Shown here piece by piece: positions 40,467 through 55,400 of a stretch of DNA of 64,000 nt; the first letter of the stretch is position 1; each line of letters opens with the position of its first letter. The stretch covers positions 1 through 64,000 of the forward strand of contig JASAMV010002650.1 in assembly GCA_030248065.1 (NCBI GenBank), read 5' to 3'. This stretch comes from Rhynchonema sp. JSB1_4 (taxonomy: Eukaryota; Nematoda; Chromadorea; Monhysterida; Xyalidae). A model generated the notes under the pieces. It did not search any database. It had not been told where the DNA came from and worked only from the letters and a program-made list of their open reading frames with translations. Both the position numbers and the translations under genes were made by a program.

Positions 40467-43400
40467 GTAAGCAATTTTTCATTTTTGTCTTATCAATTAA
40501 GCATGTTATCTCAGCTCATGCATTTACACATTTCAATTTCAAAAACGTATGTTTTTCTAGAAGATAATGCAAGTTTGTTTTGATACCCCCGCAGAGTTCG
40601 CGGTATGCGCCAAGCGCCAGTGCGTGAGTGTGATAATGCGATTAAGACTGTTGATCTTGAAACCAACGGTCCCCACTTCTGTCGGGGTGCACACTTTTGC
40701 GTTAAAATGTGGACGCGAAACTTCAAGAGCAAACTAATAGTTGTATAACAGCGTATCATATCCATGGTGTGTAATATTGGATATCTCTTTGACCCAGCCG
40801 GCCTTTAAATCATGAATGTATTACCATTTTACAGTTATTGAATTGATTAATGATACTGGATTTTGTACATCGTGATTTTGAATAATCCCGCTGATTTGTC
40901 TGCGCTGAGATGCTGCCAAATGTTCGACATGTGAAAGAAAGTTGCGATGTTCCAGTCAAACTGTCATCAGAATAGAATTCCCGCATAGTTTGCCAAGATA
41001 CCGATCTCATCATATATTTATTCACGATTAAGAAAATGCAAAAATATTCCTAACATATTTATTGAACTGTTAAATTTTTTCAACTTAATGATCAAAGCCA
41101 GCTGCCGACCGATTACAGTTTGAAGTCTGAAGCGCTAATTAGACTTGAACATCGCTCCTGCGTGATTTTTTTCGGCAGTTTTCCATTTTGAGAGAAAAGA
41201 AATTGCCGCACAATATTATCAAGTGTATTTTTTCAAGCAATCTTCCCCCTTCTCACGTAAAGTAACGTCAAAATGTTGTTTCAATAAATCAATATTTTGG
41301 TGCATAACAATAATGCCGTGCATTATTTCTGCCCATAATACCAAACTTCCCCAACAATAGAATGCATCAAAGCAGAAACTGCCGCAGAGTCCGAAAATTT
41401 CAATGCCAAAACAGGAAATTTTCATTATGAGATGTGTATCAACTCAGCCCCAGTGTTGGAAACCTTTTTATGGCTCTTTCACTCTTTTATCAGGTGCGAT
41501 CGTACACGTGAGTTTCGCACATGTGACGTTGAGCCTATATGAACAATTTCACTCTTTGGCTGTATACCTTGTAGTTGCAAAACCTGTTCACCTGATGAGT
41601 TTCACCACTCAGAAAACCAAAAAAAGCTCAATTTGAGTGTTTGCCTTGCCATTCTGGGGTAACCTATCTGAAGAGTAATAGCCCTTATTCCAATATCAGT
41701 CCGATTGATATGAAAATACTGCAATAGGACTCCATGCAAGCGGATAAAAGCAGCGAAAAGCGCAAAAAAACCTGAAATACTTGTAATGTTGTGCTACTGC
41801 CTCGGTATGATGGCTGGTCAAGTTTTTTTACCTTTCTGTGAGCATGAGACTACCCTGCGGCGCAAGTAGAGGCTGACAAAAACCAGTACATATACTGTAG
41901 TTTGAAACTCAAATCCGCAACACCATACTAACCGCGCATATTTTGTGCGTGTGGTAGAAAATAAGCTTCGAGTATTAGGCTGACTGAGATTTGGCTTTTC
42001 AAGTGCGCATATTCATAACCAGCCAAACCAGCTGTACATAAGATTTCTCGCGTCAAGTTGGTGGTAGTACACGTTCAAAAGCGACTTAGTCAACCTAACT
42101 GTCAGTAAAAGTATACCATAACGAGCGCCGCTTGTGTGTAGTGTAGACCAACCCGCTATACATCACGGCCAGATTTTTTAGAATTGTGGTGCAGGTTTTT
42201 ATCCATTTTCAGCCCATGTGGCAATTAATGACCGCTTCGGCTCCCATTGTCCAAAACTTTTCGCGCAAGAGAATCGAGAGTCTATTTCTTACTCGCCAAC
42301 ATTTGAACAACTTTGCGCGCGATCATCAAAAAATTAGCCATCTTTTCAATCTCTTTCCAGCTGTTTTCTCAAGTGCTACCATCCTGCTGTGCCATCTGTT
42401 TTGTGCGCGCGTGAATAGCCCCCACTTCACCACTTGTTGGCCCGTGCAATTTTGCACAGCTTTCCATAAATCGGCGGCTTTTCAGCTCAACGAAAGCGGC
42501 TAGACCAAGTGGCTTGCGCATTTTGTAAAGCATTTTGCGCCTAAAGCGGCTAACTGCAAAGTGGTTGACCTGCCAGACTGACATAGTAAAAAAGTTTGGA
42601 CGGGTAACGCAAGGCTAGACTTCTATGGCTTGTGAGTTGTTTCATTAGGCTGCGTCAAGGTCTTGCGTCAACCACCCTACAATTACCCAAAAAACACCGC
42701 CTCTGAAAATTTGCTCTCGTTTTCGATGATATACCGTCATCGTATGTCTGTCAGACACTCAATCTTTGCTCTCTGTTGCTGTTCGCGAAAGTTTTCGTGC
42801 GTATTTTTTGCAATCCTACTCGCTGATGGGAAGCCAATGAGGTTACATTAGACCACGATGAAAAATGTTCTGTCCTGGACCTATTACTTGGAGTTTTCTT
42901 CCATGACAACTTTTTTCGGTAAAGTTTTAAGAATGTCGGGGTCTACGTGTCGTTCTTCTTCTTCCATGAAGTGGAATGTAAGCATTTGTCCATGTGTTTT
43001 TAATCAAAGTTACATACTTATATCAAACTCGCTGGGATGTTCGGGCTAATTCCACGGCGGTGTAACGATTGGTTCTCTTCGTCCCGGCAACCAGTTTCAA
43101 CTCCCAGGGGGATTCTTTGTCTTTTTTCACATGCGTGCATGGGCTTGTGTTGGTTCGCGCTATTGAATACGTCAGACACAAAGGCAATGGTCGTGTACTA
43201 TCCCAGAGTTCGCATGTTGCTCTGAAACCAAGCTTTTGCCGGCCAAGCAAGGTTTTTGCAGTGGTTTGTTCTGCAATGGTTGGGTAACCTGTAGTTTGGG
43301 TGAATCAAATCAGAAAGATGCAGCACATACCAAACGTTAGATATCGTCCCATCCCCCAATCAAGGCTAATCAAGTTTACCTCTTCACGGTACCATTCTTC

Positions 43401-46400
43401 TCACAGCTGACTTTGTCAGCTGACACTATGCACAGATACTTGAATGACTTTGTATTGCCTTTGTTTGCCTTCCTTACTTTCATGCATGAACGTGCTGCAT
43501 CTGTATATTGTCATGGTCCACCATTGTTACAGGACATCGAAAAGTTTTGGTCTTAAGGTGCGGTTATACTCGTTCCGCGGAATAGAAGGAACGGCTGAAG
43601 GAACGATCGTTTCCGCTGACGTGGTTATACTTCGCCCGAAGAACAGCGGAAACGAGTATAGCCACGTCACAAGGAACGATCTGACGCAATTGACAAGGAA
43701 CGAAAAAACGTTCCGCGGAATAGAAAGAACGAAGTCAAAACATCTTGACTTTCAGGACAGTTCCTTGAGCTTCAACTGCTTGAAATTGTCACTAAGAGAC
43801 CTTGGCATGTCGAAACTTTTACTTTTTGGATACGGCAATGTTAGAATGAAGCATTTTCAAACCTGAAAACGCTCAAAAGAACGATTTTGGGCTGCCATGG
43901 TGTTCAAACAAAGGAATTCATAACAGACTCCCATCTACACAGGATCTTCTCCATCTTCGTCTGCATTTCACACAATTACCGAAAAATAACATGACGAAAT
44001 AAAAGCGGTAGACATTGTGTGAGAGTCAGAGGTCGCAATCAGGCCGGGTTTGGCCGGGCCGGCCCGGCCCGAGCCCCCAAATCTTCGGCCCGGCCCGAAT
44101 CCCCAAATCTCCGGCCCGGCCCGGCCCGAATTTTTGGCTCAAATTTTAACCAAATCTTTGTCATAATTTTTGCGTTTTTTAACCTATTTTTTTGGTTGAA
44201 AATTTATTGTTTCCCATGAAAAAGTCGTCAGATAGACAATACTGATCACTTACTTACCGAATCCGTCAGAAATTTTAGTATTTTTGACAAAAAAATCCCT
44301 ACTTTTTCAATAAAATAAGTCACTTCAGAAGCTTCGGGCCTGGGTGCCCGGCCCGATTGCGACCTCTGGTGAGAGTGGTCGGGGGGGGGGGGGCAACCCC
44401 ACAGCCCCCATCCGTCTGGTTCCTGGACCGGTCTAATGCGCTTGTGGTTGCCCAAATTAAACTATAAATATTTTAAGCAGAACTAATTCGATTAAGACAG
44501 CATCCGTGGCACACTCTTAGCAATGGTTTTTGTCGTCGTTTCTCGTTTTTGCCCCCCCGTTCGTGAAAGAATAGAAGGAATATGAAATGAAATGAAAGAA
44601 TAGAAGGAATAGAGGAAATTCGTTGCCGCTGTTCTTTCATTCCGTCACGGAACTGTATTGCGCGGTACAATTTTCGTTCTTCGGAATGAGTATAACCGCG
44701 CCTTTAGAAGTTTACGTTTACAAGCGCTCAAGCGCTGTGTTTATATTTATATGCCTTGCTAAACGTGATCAATGTATACAAGTTTTGTTTGTTGAACGTC
44801 AAAATCACCGCTACGCTCGACAAACCGAACGTGGTCGAAAGGGTTAAAGGCAAGTAAGTTTACTGTATGTGCGTTCTCCCAGCGCTGAAGTGCTTTTATC
44901 ACCAACTTTAGCAACCCTATACCTTCAACACCTTCATTCTGCACATAAATTCTCAGCTTATAGTGCTCCACTGTCCTGCTATCATGTACCAGGCCCCTGT
45001 TTTTAACAACGCGTTAAGAGCGTACACCGCTTATTTTCAGTCGTTGTTGTGACAGTTTTGAATGAACTCTTATCTTCTCAGTTTAGTTTATGGTTTGCTG
45101 CCAGTTAGCAGCACAGCACCACATCATTGAGAGAACGGTTATGACACCTGCTGTTTATGTCAGATTGATTTTTGAAACTTTGCTGTCTATTTTTTGGTGC
45201 AGTCCTGCCAAAAAAACCGAAGTTGCAGTTAATGAGTAATAATAATAATAATAAATCCCTATTCTCATTCTTGGAGATACCGTCACTCGCTTTTCTTTTG
45301 AGCTGTGCACGCGTTTTCACTTAATTTGGCGCTTGCGAAAAGCGACACAAGTTTTATTTGTTTGCGATATCACCTCAAATATATCTAATCAAGCTCACGG
45401 TATCCCGCATCGCGTGTCTTATGAAAAATAAGAAATGAACTACAGGCTCGCTCGCAGCATGCGATCCGCAAATAAAAAAGCGCCCAACCGGCTATATTTT
45501 CGAACAGCAAGCCCAAAGGAGCAGCTAAACACATGGGGGCAATGCACCAATGTTTTTGCTTCCATCAACCGGCGGACCTTGTGCTTTGGTTTCCATTTCA
45601 AATAGCTGTGGGCTCAGCTTTCCTTGCTTGTTTCTTATTTTTGCCATGGATATGCGCGTGTGGTTTAATGGTGCACCTATTCTAATTATACCAATGTGGC
45701 TTGAGCATACGTACTGTGCCCTATGGGTAAGGGTAAGTATACCACTGTAACGTGCACCAGTGCTAGTAAGCAGCCACAGAGCAAGTCCAAGCCCACAGTA
45801 AGTGGCCAGATGTATGTATGTATGTATGCATAGGAATCTATTTGTGCTTGAGCTCAGCCTATTTTTTAAGCCCACGGCAACCATGACAGACTCCGTCTCT
45901 GAAGTCTTAGTCCGGTTGTGCATAGCGGCAGGCTACTTTGGTGTTTTTGAGTGTTTTTTCTTCTTGGCCCATAGCCACGTTGCGTCACGCAAGAACCAGA
46001 ATGGGGCTCATAGTACTGTCGTCGACTCAAGCAAATAAGCGCCAAATGAGCGCGAGAAATATTACATTGAGTTGACGACAAGGTTTGGTGATCTGATTTG
46101 ACCACTGTATTATACATAGGCCCAGAATGGCACTCCTGAAAGCTGAATGTTTTGCCCTCCTTGTGTGATACCGATACCGTACCATGTCTACCTATTGCAT
46201 CAGATGAAGCCATTGCACGGATGGGATACGTACATTTTCATGATGTCCGCATTCTGATTTTCTGGGCCACTCCGATGCTGAGCTGTCCAGGTGTTTCTCT
46301 CGCAGTGTGACGCCGCACCTGGTCTGCTTCTGTTTTTCTTTTCGTGCCAAAAACGACCCCTGAAATAAGCGGCATCTTTGACTTTCGCGCCCCCCAAGGC

Positions 46401-49400
46401 TTGAGAACTTCTAAACAAATTTTCAACAGAAGCAAGATCACCCCGATAAAGCAAGTAAGCTACATACTTTATGTTTATCACGTTATACCTAACAACAATA
46501 GCATAAATAAAAAAGCGATTTATCCAAGTGATTCCAAGCCTAAAGAATAAGTAAAAAATGTAATGTAATATTGGCGCCACATGTGTTGTGTCTGCATAAA
46601 AATACAATCTTGAAATAATTTTCCCACACTGCATTCATTGAATGCAATGCTTATCGCGATCCGTTGTGTTGCACAACGCGGGCCCATCCGTGTTCACTTT
46701 TCAGCTGCTTTGTGATTTTTGCTGATTTCAAGAAAATGATAACGGTGAGCGCATGTACATTCCAAAATCGTTTGTGAACAACAAAACGCTTTCTTCGACT
46801 GGGATTCGAACCCAGGTCCTCCGCCTAACCGGGCCGTTGCTTTACCATGTTGTTCGAATGAACAATGTTGCCATCACGCTATGCTTCCCATTGCGTAAAA
46901 ATGTTTCGTTGGCTTCAGAGGTTTGTATTTGGTACAACTTTCGAATTGCAGATGACAAGTGCTTCTGCGATGCATTTTAGTCCTCAAAGTTTTCGGGCGG
47001 AGCATTTTTCTTCTACACTAAAGTGATTTCGGTTTCTATTTTGATTTAGTTTGACCTTTCTGGACGCGAGGGACCGTAAAAAAGGACATTGGTACATATC
47101 ATGTACGAACCGCTGCTTGGTGTGTTTTGCATGCCTCGTGTTTTCGTTGCATTTTATGAGCGCGCATGAAAAATTTATACCCGTGCGTGTCTCAATTTTG
47201 AAGCGCACCCGAGCACTACCGCTATTTTCGGACTTGTACATGTACATGTTTTCACAAGCATGTACATGGTCAGAGTCTGAGAACCCAGTGCGTACCTGTA
47301 TTATGCATTTCGTAAAAATTCGGCTGTTGCTGATTTAAGAAAAAAATTGAAAAAATGCAAGCCTTTCGAAATTAACAACCACACGAAAACGAACCCCCGG
47401 TTTTCATTGTGATTAGTCATCGCGTTTCGTGAAACAAAGCGAAAGTTTAAATGCCGCTCGGATCAGATGTCAGCGCTAAGTTTCAAGAAAAGGCTCCAAA
47501 GTGTCTTAACCGCCTGTCGCTTGTCACCCGATACATATAATTCATCTTATTACTCATATTTTTTCTGTCGAAAACCCCAGCCAGGCCAAGTTCTCCGTGT
47601 GAATGTTATCACATTAAACGTGCGTCAGTTGTCTGCTTGTTTGCGCTTAGTAAACGTGATTTGACGCTGCTCACATACCAGTCAACCAGGTATGGAATAA
47701 AATTTTCTGATTCATAAAGTTTCGCTAAACATAACGCGCATCTTACTACAACCAAGAGCTCACCTTTGGTAATCCTAGGCAACTATAGTTTCGAACGTTT
47801 CTGCACAAAATGTGTTGGCACGTACAGTTTACTTTATCTCTCATGTTTACAAATGCGATGGGTTGAGAACTTTGAGGAGAGAAATTTTGTTCGCATATCC
47901 AGAGGTGAACTAATCCGACAATATACAATTTTCAGTACAAAAGTCTTTTCTCTTTCTCTGATCACATGCCTAAAGCTGGGCAATTTTTTACGTTGAACCT
48001 TGCATAATCCTGGTGACTATTTTTTGTTGAGCCCATCTGCTAGTATTTGTTTGGGCATTTCTTTTCGTCCGGCAAACAGAAATTCTCTGTCGAAAGGGGC
48101 GCTTGGCTCTTTTGCCACTCAGTTTAGGATTGTACATACATAACTCATGTTATTTTGCTTTTCCACAGAATGTCTCGGACAACGATCGGAATTAGTCAGA
48201 TTTACCAGACCATGATTCCTTGTTTTCCACTGATTGTGCATTATAGAACCAACATTATAATGCTCAACTCGCTGCTTTGTGTTGCCACTTTCACCTTGAC
48301 AATAACCCTGCTTCCAGAATTATGTATGTACATACAATCATAAGATCACCAGGATAATGATATTGAGTAACAAACCACGCAGCAACAATAACAAAATAAG
48401 GCAAAAACGTGAATTACAACAACGTACGTATTACACATTTCCTGTTCACAATACGTAATCCGTGAGGTAAATCGTGCGTACTTACAAAGTCGTACATGGG
48501 TTCAGGGTCGGGCCGTATTTTCAATAGAGTCGCAGAAGGTCTGGCCCAAAGCCAATTTGTAACAACAGTCAATATTTCAATATGAAATATTAAACCCGGT
48601 TTTTTCATATCTCTTCTTGCGCAGCAGTAAGCGCGACCTTTTCGAAAATGTTGGCCGTGCACTGAAGAGTGATCTGGGAACCTTGATATTGATCATACAC
48701 TGTAGGCGAAACTGGCGAAAGGACTTCGCCAAGTCCTCCCCTCTACCTTTCTTTGTCATTTGCTGCGCAGTATACTGTGGGACTGAAGATGGCAAGTCTT
48801 CGAAGGTATAGTCAGGGCTCCACATGTATGTATGTCAAAATCCACCAGTTTTTATTCTTGTCCTATTTTTACCTCTTAATTTCGTTCCAAAAGCAGTGGC
48901 ATTTCAGCAATGTTTTTTTCACTCGGCTCATGATCTCATGTATTCATACTACAACCGGACAAACAGCCCAACATTACAACACAACAATAATGTTACTGAG
49001 AGAAGGATGGCATACATCGGATAACCTTGTTTCAGCTGCACACAATTGGTACTAGGATGGGATGACATAATCCTCCGCTCATTATCAAGGCTGCATTGCT
49101 GTGTCCTCCACTGGTTGGTATGTAGAACAGCAGAACAATAATAATAATATCACATTCATCATAGATAACAACAAAATGGCACGCCAACAATGTTCCGGTA
49201 TCCAGTTTATGCGCATTTTTATGGGTTCGAGGGTTCTTGCATGTAAATTCAAAATCTGGTTCAGTTCATTCAAAAAACTGCAATATTCCCCCGGGGCGGC
49301 CCCTTTCATCATTATGGGCACTTTCCACCCGGAAATTGTTTGGGGATAAAAAAATCATGATGGTCATGTCCGTTTTTATTATCGTGCCAATTTCCCTGTT

Positions 49401-52400
49401 TTTTTAATTTATTATCACTCGCATATTGAATGTTGGATCATGTCATAAATGCATCATGACCTCGGTAACAGTCATTATAAGGCATGGTAGGTTTTCTTGA
49501 ACGCATGGCACACCATCTGAACATGAATTGGTGCCATGGAGTCGGACCATTTCATGAGCACGTTTTGACAGGTGATATCCTGTCATGATATCTGGCAACC
49601 AAAGGATCTTTGGGCACCAATGTTTCACGGGAGGTGCGATGGTACCTATAACAAGGACCCTGTGTGGTAGTTACAGTGTCAATCAATCCATCAATAACGC
49701 GTGTTCTTATCTGATCTTTTTGCCAACAACCGTTCATTCGGTATATTGCTGTCCTTCGGGTGAAGCAGCGAATAAAAAATATAGATGTCGATAATAGCGT
49801 GATTCTGATTTTTACCAATTTTCTCAGTCTTTTTTGGATTGTAATGTCTCTATGCCCAAACCTTTTCTGGTTTTTGTTCAGCTCTTGATCAAGCCAAAAA
49901 TGGCAAGGACCCGTCTCCTGCGATTATTTCACCACAAATGTTATGGACTGTGTTCAATATCTTTTTGCTCCCAATGTTTTTTCACCGCTCCTTGTATCCA
50001 ACCCCAGCACTCCTGCCCAGCCAAGCGCACTACTGTATCCTCGTGACTTGATTGCGGTGCGCGTCGCTGAGTCCAACTGAGGTGAGATGGATCACTGTGA
50101 TTTCGGCTTTTCGCCATGGGTGGATGCTGCTTTCCGCAAAACATTCCACGTTCTTGCGTTTTTTCACTGTTTTTTTGGGAAACAAGTAAGAAAACCCGCC
50201 TTTCCCTGTGACAAGAATTATGCAACCCGTATCCCGCAACCAGCATTGTGCATTCTTACATGCTAATCACTCTGCTGCTATAATATTTCCATTCTTTGTT
50301 CGAAAATGCAATAGATTATGGCACTGTTTGACCGACATGAATAACATACACCCGCTCCCGCATCATGCATGTTTGTGACATCACGCTTTGATCAAGCAGG
50401 AATGTCACGCTGGCTGGATGTTTCATGCGGTAATTTCCTTGCTTGACGCATTGTTCGATGTATAGCTTGACACAATTGCTTGACGATTGTTTTCTAATGT
50501 TTTTATGGTGTGGCTTAATAATGAATGCATTGCCATGTATTGGCATAGGGCAGGGAACTGCATTGTGGCTAATGGTTTTCGGCTTTTGTTCTATAGACAC
50601 CATCGAATAGCCTAGTCTTCATGAACGGAGTTATCCAGCCACCAGCACTGGTCAGAAACTGTTGCTCATAATTCTTTTTGTGGCGTGAATTCTGGTGCGT
50701 ATTCTAATTTTCGAATATTTATTGCGTCATTTCATGGTGTTATAGTTGCGGAAGTGTCGCGTCAAATTATCAAATTGGCACGCGTAAATATGCACGGGAT
50801 AAAGACATCTTCCATCGTAAAACGACCATGAACCGATATTCGATTCCGAACATTCGCACAAATATATGCGCCAGATCAACGCGTCGCATTATTCACAGCA
50901 ATCGATTGATTGAAAATTTAGAGAAATGTCACCTCATCGTTTTGACACCTAACCGTTGTGCACACAGTCTAGGCTATTTATAGTGATCAATTTTGTTAAC
51001 TATGCCGCTTTTCATGTGGCTTTAACTCGTGGCCTCAACCAACTTTTAAGTTTTTTCTGACCAAAGCTTCGAGGCATTTAATTGAAAATTCAGGTGATCT
51101 GCAGGCCATGTCACGGCATAAAGACCAAACAGCTGCCCAAACGGTTTGCATTCTCTATGTCGAGAACTGTAAACCAACTACCCAATAAATCCTTCGAAAG
51201 CAAACCTTGGCATTTTAGATTTGACGCTGGTGTCAATGCCGCTTTGTGAAACTTTCGCTTTTTTATCCTTTGTCAAACGCACCCGCACATGCAGTGATGC
51301 TGTCAAAATCATTAGCGCGAACGATAAATGACAGCGAAAAAGTTTGCGTGCCTGTGTGTCAGCCCGTTTTCATCGCTTTTTGCGGCTGTTTATTGCTTTT
51401 GCCGGTCGCTCATCTTGCAAAATGAGCGTTTATTTGACGATATTTTAAATATATTTTTATATTCCCTGTCTTCCTTTCGAATAAACTGTACTGCTCTGTC
51501 AACCTTTCGTGGTCTCTAGAATCCAAAGCGCTCGCTTTCAAGAAAAAAATCACGTTGCTTTCCCACGCCGCTGCTCGCGCTGAAAGAAAAACGATCTTTT
51601 TATTCAAAACAGTATAATTTTTTTCATTTACAAACGACTGTATTACCCACAACCTTGCGGATAGATGTACTTCTGTTCTTCCTGCAAAAAACTGCAGTGG
51701 CGTTTGGCTACTTGCCTGTGCGCTCATTCGTGGTGTGTTTTCCAATAATTTACACAATTACTGCACAAAGTGACCGCCCACTGTGTGGCAGTCGACGTAT
51801 GTAGTAAATAAGACTTCAGCTGAATTTGTCGCAAATACAAATTTTGCGCTAGAGTGCGCTTGGAAGTCTTGGGTACTACTGGGTTTGGTGCACCATCGCG
51901 GTCCAAATTGTCTTGGGCTTTAACCTTTAAGTCTACTAGAAGAACTTAATTTTAAGTTTAAGCTTGAAGTCTGAGCTTGACGGTGGACAATAACTGAATA
52001 GTATCCAAAATCAGGTGCCAAAACACTGACTGAGTTTTGCCACAAATTGGTCCTCATGGCAGGTAAACCAGGTAAGAATTCATGCACGTTCTTTCATTCC
52101 TTTCAGTTGGCAAGGTCGACCATAAGTCACTGCGTGTGTTGTTTTCACAGAGAGTATTCTTCATAGCTGCTGTCAAGCGCTGACAAAACAGTTTGTAGTA
52201 AGGACTTTTGGGCAACAAAACATGTTCATGCACAAAGTAGTTCCAGGGTCAGTTCTAGTCCGTTCTTTGGCTATTTCAAACCATATACGAGTCTTTCATA
52301 ATAAACGGTGGGCAATTTTCACGCTGTTAGATACCGCAAGAATCGACGTAAAACTACATATGTACCCACATATGCGGCAGACAAGTTTACGGTCTTTGGT

Positions 52401-55400
52401 CTAAGTGGACACAGACTACTTTTATTATTACATTCAACCTCGACTGTGTTTCTGATTTGAAAGTGCCCAGAAGTCATGAAACAAGAAAAACAACACCTTT
52501 TTACTATCGGGCGCGCATTTTCGATTTTTATGACTGATGGGCATTACTTTCGGCGAAAACCGTGTGCGTGCGCATATTATACTTGGTGGTTTTGAGGACG
52601 AAATTGCTCTTTTTCAACTTATTACGAATATGATTTTGCTGTTGTTTCTATGCCAAGTGTTCATGTTTTTATGTCCTCTCTGCAACCGCAAAACAGATTA
52701 TTTCAACATCATTTCGCTTGTTATGCTCTTAGCGCACGAATTACGACGAGCAATGCTTGTTCATCGTTTGCGCACAAGCCATTATTCAAAACGAAACACG
52801 AACATAAACCAACGGTCCACTTTACGCCCTAACGACATCAGAACTTGTTTCCCCCTCTTAGAACGTAGGATGTATAGTACCCACAACTGTCTTGTCCTGA
52901 TTAATGAAAATTTAGCCCGCAGAGCTGCTTCTTCTTATTTTCGTCGCTGTTATTGTTGTTGTTGTAATCTTTGCTGGTCCATTTTCTGATATGCAACAAA
53001 CAGCCATTTATGGCCCATTCATTTGTTCCAGACCGCAGTGGACTAACCCTGTAGGCACCTGGTTCATTTTAGTGCACCCTCTTTGGTCAACTGCAACTAT
53101 GTATGTATGTACACCATTGTGCCTTACCAGCTGCCCTTCTGAACAACTCAGGCAGCAGCCACCATTTGAGGTCATCCAGTGACCAGAGCCGGGTTTTACA
53201 TTATCGTTGCTAATTTTCATCTCAGATTTCTGGCTATCCGTCTAACATCTTGCCACCGTAACCACTCAATAGTTCATACACAGTACGAACAATAAAAAAG
53301 CGTTCTGAAACTCCAAGTGTTGATCTTCTCTGCAAAGAACATCATTACAACCAACTTTGCTATGATGTCCCAACGACACCACGCTATGCTGCGTTCAAAA
53401 ACATGGTTTTGTCCGGTTTTCTCAATTTATTATCGGCATGTCTAATAAATAAGTATTTTTTCGAGGTTTCCACAGTGTATGATTCAATCTGCGTCATAAT
53501 TTCGGTGTCCCTGAACTTTTTTCAAAGGCACGATAACGACCTCGATAACACGAATTATAGACGCCAAATTCAGGTCTTATCGTTCAGTTTTACGAGCCGA
53601 TCCGCGAGCCCCCGTTTAAGAACACAATAAACAACAACTTTGAAACGTGTAGTTTTTCGCGACACACAAATTGTTATCAGTTATTTTTTTAGGAAATTGT
53701 CTATCAATCAGTCAGTCATTGGGGAGTGCATGGCACGTTCCGTCTGAGTTTTTAGGACGCCATTATGTACACCGTTACGTTTTGTTATCAATCTGCTTGT
53801 TGACGTAGCGCCTACGGGTGCTATAGCGGACTAAGCTGTTCGTCTACAGGAAGCATCCAGAGTTCTAATGGACTTGTACTATCATTGTCTTTTGCAAAGT
53901 AAACAAAACCATGGCTCCGATTTCAAAACTGCTGAGAACCCTCATAGTGGTACTATTAGCTATAGTATTTGCAAATCCTTTCCAGTGCGCGTGGCCACAT
54001 CCCACATGACACTATAGGTCCTAATGAATGGTCATTTACAGTAAATAAACATATGTACTTGCACAGGACTATGACAAGGCTTCCCCTTGACCAACCCATG
54101 AACCCGAGTCCCACCGAGGTGCTAATGCGCGGACCATATTCTGCTGGTTATTTTGCTATGTTGTTCCAAATTCGCTGCGCTGTCACCCGCCCGAGCTTTG
54201 TGAAGCACAAAATTTGCATCCCACATTCGCTTCACTGATTAAGTAAGCATCCTGTAAACAAACATTGCGCACCTCAAAGCGGTGTGTAAACCCCGAGCAT
54301 GTAATGAACCTCTCCTTCTCTGTTTCTCTGAACTGCAATTTACATGCCATGGTTTCACAACGGGTCAGGCTTCCGGAACACTTTTGGGACTAATGTGTGT
54401 ACACTGCTTCTCATTGTGTCTCAAAGGCATGCTATGATCAAATCATGATAGTCCATTCTGAAATATAATGGTCTGTCCGTTGCGTGCGCTCTGCTCTTCA
54501 GTTTTGATGCCACAGAAATTTCAAGAGACCCTAAATTTTATGCAAACAGAGATACAAAGGCAGAGTAGCACTCTGTGATTCATTCCACTACCACGCTGGC
54601 CCAGTGCTTTCACGTTAAACTGAATGGTCACTTTTCCTTTCATGTCTATACTGCATGTCAATTTATATGCCATCTCTTAAACCCACTTGGTCCTCGGACA
54701 CTCTGAGTGAACACTCTTGGAATGGAACAGTATCCGCTCTTGGAAAGCCATATGCGTTAGATTTCGATGCAGTATCAATACCAACTTTCGTCTGTTATAT
54801 ACATAGTATTAAGCTTGCGTGGTGTATGCCGACTTTTGACTTCATCAAGCTCCGTGTTCCGTTCACTCCTATATACTTTAGGGCTGGGTGTATGTTATAG
54901 TTCCAGTATTGTGTGTACTTTCATTCATGCCAGCACAATACCAGCCGACAGAATATCTAATGTGTGTATACCCGTTCTGAACGATGTTCCCATAGTAAAC
55001 CTTATGTAATGCTGAAAAGCACGCGGTAGTGGCTTTGGATCTTGATCTAATTTTAGTATGAGCCAAAAGCCGCAGGGCCACGTGGCTTTGTAGGAATACC
55101 ATTACTACTTACTGTCAGTAAGTCAGCTCATTTGCAAGTTTCTCAAGCCCCCACACATGTTCAGAACTCTTCCGCCGCGTGCACCAGCTTAATTCTCGCA
55201 AAGCTTCGGTTGGAAGAGTTTTGTTACGTTCACATAAATTGCTGTATACTTTCCTAAATCGTGGTATACCAACAAGGTGTGCGGATTGAGTTTCAGCCAA
55301 GACTCACAGTTTTAAATAAGCTGATTAGTTGCTGAGAAATTCAATTCCCAGTACTGTTTTGCAGTTGCCAACTTGGCACAATTTTAGCTTAGCTGACACA

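Noticed and set aside
49085..50603. Several minus-strand ORFs of 60-100 codons
   Set aside because: Overlapping chance frames without splice signals or motifs.
52537..52989. 150-codon ORF rich in Leu and Cys
   Set aside because: No flanking splice sites, no recognisable motif, and ends in a TGTTGTTGTTG simple repeat; likely chance within the giant intron.
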